Assembly (NCBI GenBank): GCA_028671895.1
Contig: CM053794.1
Location: forward strand, 38,828,501-38,892,500
Direction: 5' to 3'
Length of the DNA stretch: 64,000 nt
Source of the DNA: Oenanthe sinensis
Lineage: Eukaryota > Streptophyta > Magnoliopsida > Apiales > Apiaceae
Part shown: in pieces, positions 1 through 10,110 of the stretch
Position numbering within the stretch: position 1 is the stretch's first letter
Layout of the letters: each line of letters begins with the position of its first letter
The notes under the pieces: generated by a model
What the model was told of the DNA's origin: nothing
Seen by the model: the letters and a program-made list of their open reading frames with translations, nothing else
Database searches by the model: none
Made by a program: the position numbers and the translations under genes

Positions 1-900
1 CTCTTGTTTTTTATCTCTTTCACGACGAGGTTTCCTGCATTCTGACGTGAAGTGGCCATATATGTTACAGTTGTAACATTTCACCTTGCTCCTATCTCGA
101 CTAGAGCTTATGCCACAACTGTCATCTTCACCATTGTTTTGGTGTCCTCTGCCACTATTGGCATTTCTGTTGTAACCTCGTCCTCGTCCACGATAGCTGT
201 TACCACCTCGATTCTTGTCCGTACCACCTCTGTGATTCTGTTTCGACCATCTTTCTTGTGTCAACAACAACTGACCACCCGAGCTCTCAGATTGACCCCG
301 AGTCCTCTCATCATGAGCTTTTAACCGACCAACTACTTCCTCTATGGTCATCTCCTCCATATTGCCAAATTGCTCGATCGTTGAGGCAATTTGCAGGTAC
401 TTCGAAGGAATAGCACGAAGAAGCTTTTTCACAACGTTGGTTTCCTCCATCTTTTCTCCTAGAAGCCGGATATTTGTCACCACGCCATACAACTTCATAC
501 AAAAACCATCAAGCTGGTCCGACTCCTTCACGTTCATTGATTCAAATTGTGATTTCAATGTCTGTACTTTCACTTTCTGCACACGATCAGCACCTAGGCA
601 AATCGTTTTAATTGCATCCCAGGCCTCCTTGGCAGTTTTCTTCTCAGCAATGGACATGAGCAACTCCTCTTATATGCTCTGGTAGATAGTTGCTAGTGTT
701 ATCTTGTCTGTCCTTGCTTCTACAACTACCTTGGGGTCGATTGATTCAATGGCCTCCTAAACTCCTTGAGCCTGCATATAGACCTTCAGTTTTAACGACC
801 ACGCCGTATAGTTGTTGTTCTTCGCCAACATTGGATAACTTAGACCAACGGAGCCTTCTTTGTGTTTCTGTGCATCCATCGTTGTAGTTGCTTTTGGCAT
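1..900 (-). pseudogene. Copia gag, 5' part, degenerate
   Basis: Reads on the minus strand from an ATG at 900 toward position 1, where the window cuts it. The frame gives a Copia-type gag: an N-terminal capsid-like region, an Arg/Gly/Asn-rich linker, and a CCHC zinc knuckle (CYNCNIYGHFTSEC) around positions 40-80. The frame is broken by in-frame stops at 757-759 (TAG where related gags have Trp) and 670-672 (TAA), with no frameshift between them, so it looks like a point-mutated relic. A primer binding site and LTR lie directly upstream, as expected for the 5' end of an element. Pol is outside the window. Confidence 0.85.
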
Positions 901-925
901 ATACTTGGGCATCCACTAGTTTCAA

Positions 926-938
926 GGCTCTGATACCA
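926..938 (-). other. Primer binding site of the Copia relic
   Basis: The minus strand reads TGGTATCAGAGCC, complementary to the 3' end of initiator Met-tRNA, the usual primer of plant Copia elements. It sits between the gag start (900) and the LTR. Confidence 0.85.
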
Positions 939-940
939 AA

Positions 941-1255
941 TATAGACAGCAATCAAAGGATATACAGACTTGTATTAAAATGAATTGTGTTTAGATATAA
1001 AAACTGAGAAAAGAACAATGTTTCGTACTTACTAAAACTGAAAGATTACATGCACTAATATATAAACTGATAACACACATAGCTGGTGGCTAGAAAATAG
1101 GAACTTACTAACAGGACACTCCCACATTGAAACAACTACTACTACTTATTCAAACTTCCTACAAATACTCAACTACTCTTGACCTACTCACATATCAACT
1201 TAACGTTAAACAAAATAACTAAATATTGCAACAGGTTTTGTTTAAATATCCAACA
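941..1255 (-). mobile_element. 5' LTR of the Copia relic
   Basis: On the minus strand this starts TGTTGGATATTTAAAC at 1255, a typical Copia LTR start, and runs about 315 bp to the primer binding site. The inner end is not a clean CA, so its exact border is approximate. The 3' LTR lies outside the window, so neither its age nor its target duplication can be checked. Confidence 0.7.
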
Positions 1256-3440
1256 GCATTAGGCATCTAATTATGTAGTGTAAGTTCTTGCCAAACATCC
1301 TAATTATACCGTGCACTGTCTCAAAGATCTTTTGTAGCAGATGATATGATTAATAACATGCATATATTTGATTTTTTTTGTTTTAAACAAAAATGCATAC
1401 ATCTTAACTTAATTTTAAAAAATACAAGAGCACAGCATAAAGTAAGTACCGTGTCCTAATTTAAGTAAAGAAAGAAAATAAAAGAAACAAGAAACGGGAC
1501 TGGGCAGGCATCAGCTCCCATACATGGTAGATTGGTAGCCGCTTTCGATGACGAGGCCCAAGAATTTCTATTAGGCGATAGTTACTGTCCATCTTTATCA
1601 GCCAACTCCCCAGTTTCCAACAGTTTCTGGTTGACAAAATGAATCCACGCATTGACGCATATTTATGGTTCACAATATACTTGATGTTTCTGTTTGCTCT
1701 GAAGTCAAGAAATACTGATTGGAAACTATTAACTGTAGACACTGTAATTTAAACCAAAGAGGCAATGATACATTTGGACAAATGCGACAGTTTTATGATG
1801 ATGATGATTAACGGATTTTAACCGCGGATACAATCTCATACAAGTAGGTCATATGTTAATCTAGTATTGCAAAGATACAAATCAATGATAATAGTTGATT
1901 TGTAAATTGAAGACAAAACATAATGAATCAAAAGACAATTTCTGTCTTCTATTTCTTTCATTGCTTCAGAACTTGCTTCTGTACCAATAGACTTCCTTAG
2001 TCTCCTTGGTCCTTCTCCACGTAAATACTTGCCTGTAGAGCCGGCCCTGAGATATTTGAATCCCAGGGTGGAAAAAAATTTTGTGCCACAAAAAAGGAAG
2101 GAATCGAATAAATATAAAATTACCATGAAAAATATACGATTTATTATTTCTTGAAAAATTATTCTTTTAACTATTTTCCTAGCAAAATTATTGATAAGAC
2201 TCTTATAATCAGGATTTGGAAATATATTATTTTAATGGATATCATCGATAATCCATTAAATCTAATCTTGTGACCGGCTTCTTTTATAATACAAAAAAAG
2301 AATTTGCTCCTAATTATTTTTAATTTTTGTATTACTTACCTTTTAAATTATTTATTTTGGTACTTTTTTAAAATCGATATATGTCCCTCAAATTTTTTTA
2401 TGCCTAAATATTTTAGAACTTTTATTACTCCCTTATATGTATATAAAAAAAATGTGTCCCCAAAATATTAAATTTTTCGGTGCCCTCGTTATTAGCATAA
2501 AGAGTTTGGCTTCAGGGTCGACTGACTCGACTCTGCTTGCATGAGAGGTGGACTTCTGGTAACAAAGAGACTTTTGAAAGCAATGAGGTGGGATTGCTTT
2601 CTTCAAGTGAAGTGCCGAAAAGCTTCCGACTCTCGCGTCTTGTTTTTGACTTTGTTGGTTAATTATTTGTGTTATTATTATAATTTGATAATAACACACG
2701 CACGAGTCAGTATTGACTGCTAGTTGTACACTGCTACATTTTTCCAGGTCTAGATAGGCAGGCGCAGAGTTGCATCTTTTTACTATTTTATCACATGTAT
2801 TGTTGCTTTCAAATGTTTCAGTGCAGACATATATGTAAATATTTCCGATAAGAAAAAAGAATGCAGAATGAAGAGGTTTGTTCTTCAGTAATGCTCCCAC
2901 TAATCCCTATAATAAAATAATAAAATGGACGAAGTTGAAATCCATTGTTCTATATCTATATGATCGTAGTTTGATTCCTTCACTATTGTCTTTTTTGGTT
3001 GTCTCCGTTAATTCCAAGCGTGTTGCATAATAAAAATATATTGCATCGAGCTACGTCTCTAGTAGGCTAAAAATATCCTATTCCAAAGCACAAGAATTAC
3101 AGTCAAGTATACATACATATTTTGGTTGGTTACAAACTACAGCCATATTCCATTGTTTTCGGTGTCAAATTAAGTGTGCTAAGTGTGCTTTCAGCAAAGG
3201 ACAAAACCACATACTCCCCCTCCCCTCAAACCTTAACATATAGGTTGGATATGATAAATTAAGAATTAAAAAAAGTGCGAATTATAAAGTGATGGAATTT
3301 ATTAAATTTAGAAAAAAAAACATATATTATTTAAGATATTTTTTAAAAATTAATGAAAAATCAATCAAAAAGTATTGAGAATAGACGGAACATAGAAAAA
3401 AGTACTAAAAATGGATGAAATATAGTAAACCGGTCTGCTC
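1256..3440. other. AT-rich intergenic DNA with unexplained ORF remnants
   Basis: No complete gene is visible. Two stretches on the minus strand (about 1490-1740 and 1950-2060) have coding-like composition but only short open frames; I cannot assign them to a family. The second begins next to CAGGGCCGGCTCT, which resembles a transposon terminus. Positions 2210-2500 are AT-rich. Confidence 0.4.
2560..2640 (-). pseudogene. FAD2-like exon fragment
   Basis: One minus-strand frame reads LKKAIPPHCFQKSL, matching the conserved N-terminal segment of the intact FAD2 in this window (IKKVIPPHCFKRSV, residues about 35-48). The DNA also aligns: AAGAAAG, CCACC and CATTGCTT occur in the same order and spacing. 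Similarity stops abruptly downstream, where FAD2 would continue into its first membrane segment, and upstream it fades within a few codons. It is therefore a scrap of a FAD2-family gene rather than a gene, lying in reverse orientation 5.5 kb upstream of the intact copy. Only about 45-75 bp support it. Confidence 0.5.
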
Positions 3441-3452
3441 CTGAATACATTT

Positions 3453-3494
3453 CATATATATATATATATATATATAGATAGATAGATATAGATA
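3453..3494. repeat. (TA)n/(TAGA)n microsatellite
   Basis: A pure TA run is followed by TAGA repeats and a shorter interrupted tail. Confidence 0.9.
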
Positions 3495-4289
3495 TTGAAA
3501 AACATTATATACGTGCAAGTTTATTTTTTATACAAATAGTCAAGCATTAATGATAAAATACTCACTCGCAACTGACAAGTGTGTGGCGTTGCAATTTACA
3601 AATGCTTTATTGATAAATGTCGATAAATGTTTGGGGAACTTTTTTCCAGAATAAGTCAACTTATTTTAAGATAAAATTAGAGATTCCTAATTTTTTTCTG
3701 AAAAAAGTTAATTTTTTTTTGCAACTTATAGAATCTCAAATATACATTAAATACTTGTATAAAAAACATTTATCAAAATATGAAATTTTTACCCGAAAAT
3801 AAGTCCAAAAAAACTTATTTTAAGGCAGGCCAAACAAGTCAAAAAAATCAAGCACAACGGTGTAGTTTGAGATACTATGCTATGGCGTGCTTGTATCTTT
3901 ATAATAATCAAAATCACTATTCCAGTAATAAAGTATTCATTATTAAGCCGCCTACTATGACCGGAGAAGTGAGAAATAATAATCCACGCAGCTATGTGCT
4001 TGTGTCAACCACGGCATGCTCTCAATCTCTCATATAAATTTCCACTTTATTGAGTGTATCATTTTATTAATTGAATGGTTGAGTAGATCTTGACTTAATA
4101 AAAATAGCATGAAGACAAAGTAATTCTCTTAATGCTAAATTAATGGGGTTATAAATTCAATAATAATTATCACAATATGACATTGTATTTTTTTTACAGA
4201 GAAATGATCAAATAGTAATTAAATTAGATTGGATAATTTTTTAATTAAATATGGACTCTCAGATATGATGAATGTGTATTATAAATCAT

Positions 4290-5460
4290 ATGGACTGATG
4301 CACTACAATAAAATCCCTGATGATACACGTAAAATCAGGAATATACGTACACTTAAAATTAGGAATATATATAACTGAAAGTTATGATTGCTTCTTTTAT
4401 TATATATCTAAAATATATTATGCATATAAAATAAATCACAGTACATATAAAATAATATTAAATAAAAAATTATAATACACATAAAATAATGCTACAATAC
4501 ACACAAAATAAAAAAGAACACTTAAAAAATTATATATAACACACAAAATATTATATAACCCAAAAAAATTTAAACATCAAAATTTTAAAAATATTGGTAA
4601 ACTAGAAAATAAAATAAATTACAGCACACACAATCCAATACATAACAAATAAAATAATTACAACACACACAATATGATACAGAACACACCAAAATAATTT
4701 TAAATTTTAAAATATATTATATAACTCTAAAATAAATTATAAAATATAAAAAATATATATAGAATATAAGGAAAAACAATTATTATACAAAAGAAAGTGT
4801 AACAACAAGCAAAACACATAAATATAGAAATTTTACATCACACGGAAGATAATACATAATAAGTAAATAAATTGCAGTACATATAAAATAATACTAAACA
4901 AATAAAATATATAATAAATATATAAATAACAATACACATAAAATAATAAAATTAAAATATAAAATTAAAATAATTTATAAAAAACAAAAAGTATAAAACC
5001 TAAATTACAATACATATAAAACAATGCCAAATAATAAATTATATAATAAATATAAAAATGTTAGTACGCATAAAACAATGCTACAATACACATAAAATAA
5101 AAAAATACACAAATAATACAGAATAAATAAATAAATTACAGTACATATAAAGTAATACTAAATAAATAAAATATATAATAAATATATAAATTACAATTCA
5201 CATAAAATAATAAAGAAATTACATAAACACTAAAATAATTTATAAAATACAAAAGTATAAAACCTAAATTACAGTACATATAAAATAAATTGCAGTACAT
5301 ATAAAATAATACCAAATACTAAATTATATAATAAATATAAAAATTATAGTACACATAAAATAAAAAAATACACTTAAAAAATTATATATAGCACACAACA
5401 TATTATATAACTCAAAATATTTTAAACACTAAAACATTTAGAAACATATAAAAGAAAATT
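4290..5460. repeat. AT-rich degenerate repeat array
   Basis: About 1.2 kb built from imperfect reiterations of motifs such as ACACATAAAATAAT and AGTACATATAAAATAAT separated by (TAAA)n-like spacers. No fixed period or open frame is visible; it looks like an old expanded low-complexity array. Confidence 0.7.
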
Positions 5461-5469
5461 ATGGACATG

Positions 5470-5615
5470 TTCAATTGATTAAAAAGAAAAATATCATTTT
5501 TTTTGTCACAAGTTCGAATTCCACATAAAGAAAATGTGTAATTATGCCTAGTGCGATTTACCTAGTGCACATCTAAAAAGATAGTGGATACGGGTTCTCA
5601 CTATTAAAAAAATTA
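5470..5615 (+). mobile_element. Possible SINE remnant
   Basis: Contains a pol III B-box-like AGTTCGAATTC, then a GATTTACC motif and GGGTTCTCACT before an A-rich end, as in tRNA-derived plant SINEs. The A-box region is poor and no target duplication is clear. Confidence 0.3.
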
Positions 5616-6550
5616 TGGATACGCAATATAGTTTTTTTTAGCATATGGATACAAAATATAGTTAGTTTTATATATTGTGGGTTACGTGTATATGCTGTGT
5701 GCATGCCCATATTAAGTGTGTTTACGGTTCATAATTAAATGATTAAAAAAATAAGAGTTACCTTTTTTTTGAAACAAAAAATAAGAGTTACCTGGTTACT
5801 ATTTTAACGGGTTACCCATATAACATGCCTCTTAATTTACATCTATCTCCTGAATGTCTTATGTTGAAGAATGTTTACTTATTGGTGCGCATATTTAGTA
5901 GAAAAAATTAAATTAACTAAATTTACATATGTTAAAGTTTAATGATTGTAGATTTATATATATTAAAAAATATAATAGATACCTGTATCAAATGCATATT
6001 TTGATAATAAAATAGAATTTATTAACTAATAATATAGTAACATAAAAATATATTATTTAATTATAAAAAATGTCTAAATTAGATATATACGAAATAAACA
6101 GACAACAAAACCTCGAATTACAAATATGATTCACACCTCATTGAATTGTAAATTTTATTTGTTAAAATATATATTAAACTGAATTAACGGTCATAACATT
6201 TTTATTTATTACTTTTTAATCTTCCAAAAAAACCAAACAATATCGGAAAGCAAGAATTCGAATTTGTAAAAGGCGAATGGGCATAATATAATTGTTTTTA
6301 TTTTTTGTTCTTCCGTTATAAAAAAACGAGCGTACATGCTATTTATTAAAAAAAACGTAACGCATACATGCTAAAAATATATAAGCGGGCGGTAACTGGT
6401 GGGCTGTTAAAAAAAGGTCCGGGTACGTGTTAAAAAAAATCGTCAAAAGGCTGGCCCCACATATTCGGCACGTATATCGAGGATGACACAAGTGTTTAAA
6501 CTTAAATACCCCTTAACCCGTCACAAACATCAGTTGCAAAGGCCAGCAGT
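5616..6550. other. Intergenic DNA upstream of FAD2
   Basis: AT-rich, with a short direct repeat (AAATAAGAGTTACCT at about 5748 and 5780). The last 150 bp before the TATA box are more balanced in composition and probably hold the FAD2 promoter. I see no gene. Confidence 0.5.
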
Positions 6551-6555
6551 TTTCT

Positions 6556-6562
6556 TATAAAT
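6556..6562 (+). promoter_or_regulatory. FAD2 TATA box
   Basis: TATAAAT lies about 30 bp upstream of the purine-rich leader, which starts near 6590, and about 115 bp upstream of the leader-exon splice donor. Confidence 0.55.
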
Positions 6563-6584
6563 CTCTGCAATCTATTCTCCTTCA

Positions 6585-6672
6585 GTTCCCCTGAGAGAGA
6601 GAGAGAGAGAGAGAGAGAAGGCCTGTCAAGGCAAAGCCAAAACCTCTTCTTTTTATCTTCTCTTCTGACAAG
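6585..6672 (+). other. FAD2: FAD2 leader exon (5' UTR)
   Basis: Non-coding first exon containing a (GA)n tract at about 6593-6617 and ending CAAG before GTATCA. FAD2 genes across eudicots have a single non-coding leader exon followed by a long intron, and the acceptor here (TTCTTGCAG, ending at 8158) lies 12 bp before the start codon. The 5' border is estimated from the TATA box. Confidence 0.7.
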
Positions 6673-8158
6673 GTATCAAGATTTCTTATTTTCTTTCTAT
6701 CCCTCTATATTTGTGTGTGTATTATATATGTATCAGATCTATGTGGTAATATCCTGGGGTTTTTTTAGCTCTAGATTATTTTATAACTCTGTAAAAGATT
6801 TTATTTATTGTATTTATAAAGCTCAGATCTTTGTTCTCATAAAAGGCGTATGATTTGAATGTCAAAGGTAAAGGCTTGTGTAATGTGTGTTCATTCTGTA
6901 TCTAATGTTTCTAATTTATATGCTCAGCTTTCTGCTGTAATGTTTGTTTGTTTATTTATTTATTTTTATTGTGTATATCTGTGTTTATGCATTCTCTGTT
7001 TTGACAAGCTTGAATCTTTATCTAATTGAATTCAATATGAAATATATCAGTTTGATTCTATTGACTTGTGTTGTCAGTGTTCTGTATTAGTGGTATGTGT
7101 ATTCTGGGATTTATCAAATAATTCAATCTCAATTTGTGCCTAAAATCATATATTAGGTGTATATATAGTATTAATAAGATTGTTCCGTGAGGTAGGACCA
7201 GTAGCAATATTGTCACGTAATCAATGTTGAGTCGATGAAAGAAATAACTCGCCAGTCCTTGTGCATACAGGCATTCAAGCCATAGGACTGGTGGGGACTC
7301 CTTACTAAATTCTAAAAGTTTAGTACTAATAAATTTATATGTTGTCTATTCACATGTTATGTCCTAGCTCATCTGATTGGAACTTGTGGATGAATGATTG
7401 ATCTAGGCTCAGATCTTGCTAAAGTTACAATTTTTCCCCTGAATATTTGAAATTTATATGTTTTAGCTTTAAGAGCAAGTCCAATGCAATGCTATTGGAG
7501 GTGCTATTTCTATAATATAGCATCAATTATAGAACATAGCACTCCAATGCAATGCTATACGAGGTGCTAAAATAGAAAAGTTCTATATTTGGTTCTATAT
7601 TTCGAAAATATAGAACCAAGTATAGATGTAGCTATAATTGCCACATAAGCATGCAAGTGGGAAATTGGAGATAAATGAATATAAAACACCTATTTTAACA
7701 AATTCAATGTTATACTTTACATTGTTGATTGAAAAGTTACTTAATTTTACATCTATTGGTTCTATTTTGAAACCATGCATTGGAGCATGAAATCTATTTT
7801 AGCACCAAAGTGTACTTTTTGATTTCATATTATAGCAATAGCTACATCTATTTTAACATTAGCATTGGACTTGCTCTAACAATAACTTTGTATAGGTTCA
7901 TCCCATTCCTATCTTGCTAATTACTCACATAACTTTTAAATTACTTTTTTCCCTACTATAAACTCGCCATTACCTTGTTTTGTCAATTTACTAATGATTT
8001 TATCACATAAATAAGCTTCTACCACTGGTTTTTCTTTTAATCTGTGCACAGGACAAAGCAATATAGTGAGAGTATAAGATGTTTCCTTGTGTTCTGAGGT
8101 ATTCTGAAATTGCCGATTATCCAGTAGTTGTGCTAACTGTTATACCATGTTCTTGCAG
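6673..8158 (+). other. FAD2: FAD2 leader intron
   Basis: A 1486-bp GT-AG intron, T-rich in its first part. In FAD2 genes such introns commonly raise expression. It carries a 404-bp MITE in the middle. A second possible acceptor (TGCACAG at about 8052) would put an upstream ATG at 8079 into the leader, in a frame overlapping the real start. The 8158 acceptor gives the conventional short leader. Confidence 0.75.
7473..7876. mobile_element. Tourist-like MITE (family A, copy 1)
   Basis: A 404-bp element with perfect 15-bp terminal inverted repeats, GAGCAAGTCCAATGC at the left and its complement at the right, flanked by TAA duplications (7470-7472 and 7877-7879). A 3-bp TWA duplication fits the PIF/Harbinger superfamily. 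It sits inside the FAD2 leader intron. A relative in opposite orientation is at 28980-29287. Confidence 0.9.
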
Positions 8159-8170
8159 GACTATTGAAAA

Positions 8171-9319
8171 ATGGGTGCAGGTGGTCGGATGCCCGTTAAC
8201 CCTCAGGGAAAGAAATTGGAAGAAGTTCTCCAACGAGTTCCCGTCTCAAAGCCTCCGTTTACAGTTGGGGATATCAAGAAAGTCATACCACCACATTGCT
8301 TCAAGCGGTCTGTCCTTCGCTCTTTCTCATATGTTGTGTATGACCTTGTGATTGCATCTATCCTCTACTATGTTGCCACCAACTATATCCAGCTCCTTCC
8401 CCACCCATTCGCATACATAGCCTGGCCTATATATGGTTTTGTTCAAGGTTGTTTCTTAACTGGAATTTGGGTCATTGCCCATGAATGTGGTCATCATGCC
8501 TTTAGTGATTACCAATGGCTTGATGACACAGTTGGCCTTATCCTCCACTCCTCCCTTCTTGTTCCTTACTTCTCCTGGAAGTATAGTCATCGCCGCCACC
8601 ACTCTAATACTGGTTCCCTTGAGCGTGATGAGGTGTTTGTCCCCAAACCCAAATCTGAGCTCCAATCTTTTGCAAAGTACACTAACAACCCACCTGGCCG
8701 TGTCCTCACACTTCTTGTTACTCTCACACTAGGCTGGCCACTATACCTATTATTCAATGTTTCCGGAAGGCACTATGAGAGGTTTGCATGCCATTACGAT
8801 CCCAAGAGTCCCATTTACTCAGACCGTGAACGTGTTCAGATCCTTGTTTCTGATGCTGGTGTCCTTGCTGTCAGTTACGGATTATACCGCCTAGCAGTAG
8901 CAAAAGGTCTTGCTTGGGTGCTTTGTGTTTATGGAGGTCCTTTACTTGTTGTAAATGGATTTCTTGTACTCATCACGTTTTTGCAGCACACTCACCCTGC
9001 ATTGCCACATTACAATTCCTCGGAATGGGATTGGTTGCGAGGAGCTCTGGCCACAGTCGACAGAGATTATGGAATTCTGAATAAGGTGCTCCATAACATC
9101 ACTGATACTCATGTAGCTCACCATCTGTTCTCGACAATGCCACATTACAACGCAATGGAGGCCACAAAAGCAATCAAGCCAATACTGGGTGATTATTATA
9201 GGTTTGATGACACTCCAGTTGTGAAGGCAATGTGGAGGGAGGCAAAGGAGTGTTTATACGTTGAACCAGATGAGGGTGACCAAGGTAAGGGTGTTTTCTG
9301 GTACAACAATAAGCTCTAG
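8171..9319 (+). CDS. FAD2: Microsomal omega-6 (delta-12) oleate desaturase
   Basis: A 382-aa ER membrane enzyme that converts oleoyl to linoleoyl groups on phosphatidylcholine, using cytochrome b5 as electron donor. Three di-iron histidine boxes are intact: HECGHH (104-109), HRRHH (140-144) and HVAHH (314-318), in the spacing and context of ordinary desaturases. The third box and its surroundings (THVAHHLFSTMPHYNAMEAT) are of the desaturase type rather than the altered forms seen in acetylenase, conjugase or hydroxylase paralogues. Hydrophobic segments lie between the boxes, and the C-terminus is YNNKL, the aromatic ER-retrieval signal of plant FAD2. The coding region is a single exon, as usual. 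Length matches the family (about 383 aa). A bifunctional paralogue cannot be excluded by eye, but all visible residues favour the classical enzyme. Confidence 0.97.
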   Translation: MGAGGRMPVNPQGKKLEEVLQRVPVSKPPFTVGDIKKVIPPHCFKRSVLRSFSYVVYDLVIASILYYVATNYIQLLPHPFAYIAWPIYGFVQGCFLTGIWVIAHECGHHAFSDYQWLDDTVGLILHSSLLVPYFSWKYSHRRHHSNTGSLERDEVFVPKPKSELQSFAKYTNNPPGRVLTLLVTLTLGWPLYLLFNVSGRHYERFACHYDPKSPIYSDRERVQILVSDAGVLAVSYGLYRLAVAKGLAWVLCVYGGPLLVVNGFLVLITFLQHTHPALPHYNSSEWDWLRGALATVDRDYGILNKVLHNITDTHVAHHLFSTMPHYNAMEATKAIKPILGDYYRFDDTPVVKAMWREAKECLYVEPDEGDQGKGVFWYNNKL

Positions 9320-9450
9320 ATTGATGTTCAAGTGAAGAGAGAAACAGTGGGGAGGTGAGATTGTTGTTAGCAGATGATTGTTTACTCCCCCTAATTTAGT
9401 AATTACTATAGTTGTTATTGTACTGTGGACCTCCTAATCTTATTAGCTTC

Positions 9451-9456
9451 AATAAA
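9451..9456 (+). terminator. FAD2 polyadenylation signal
   Basis: AATAAA in a T-rich context 132 bp after the stop codon. Confidence 0.6.
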
Positions 9457-9759
9457 TATGTTGTGAAATGGTTGATCAACTAATTAAGAGCCCTTAACCA
9501 GGCATATGCCATTTCTTCGTACACCTTGGAAAAACTTAGAAACCAGCTCGCATAAATTATTTGTATGAAATGAAGATCGTAGGTTGTTTGGATACATGGC
9601 TTCTAGCCCGGCCCAATCTTCAAATTTTAATGGGTAATACTTGTGTATATTGCATATCGATATAAATATTTATTGAGGAAACATAAAAGGCTCACGGTTT
9701 TAATCCAAATCAGTAGAGGTTCGAATCACGAATCAGATTGAGGAAATATTTACAATTTA

Positions 9760-10110
9760 GGGGTCGTTTGGTTCGGGACTTCTAGGTATCATGTATGGGT
9801 TGGGGGAGGTGGGTATGAGACATGATGAATCAAATCAAAACTTAACTACTTTTATCTTTATTTATAAAATCATATGTTAATTTTTAAAATAAAAATCTTA
9901 TAATGGTGTTGCTTTAATTTAATAAATAATAATGATTTATTTTTTATATTAATTGCACATATTTTTTTATTTATTAAAAAATATATTAAATTAATAAATT
10001 TATTTCATCATTCAACGAATACGTGATACATAGTAATGATACTTCATTCTCATACCACCTTAACCCGATTCCTGATTTCAGTCTCATAACACTCTATAAA
10101 CCAAACGACC
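9760..10110. mobile_element. Tourist-like MITE (family B, copy 1)
   Basis: A 351-bp AT-rich element with terminal repeats GGGGTCGTTTGGTTC (left) and AACCAAACGACC (right, shortened by two bases), flanked by TTA on both sides. A longer relative in opposite orientation is at 28273-28749; they share the GGTATCA.GTATGGGTT end and a GGTGGGTATGAGA block. Confidence 0.85.

Noticed and set aside
1836..2126. Minus-strand frame with a coding-like stretch (YLRGEGPRRLRKSIG)
   Set aside because: Could be a gene scrap, but I could not connect it to any family or exon structure, so it is mentioned only as unexplained.
8079..8351. 90-codon frame overlapping the FAD2 start
   Set aside because: Its beginning is in the leader intron under the preferred splice model, and the rest is an out-of-frame reading of FAD2.
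9718..9732. GGTTCGAATCAC resembling a tRNA B box
   Set aside because: No A box or cloverleaf can be drawn upstream.
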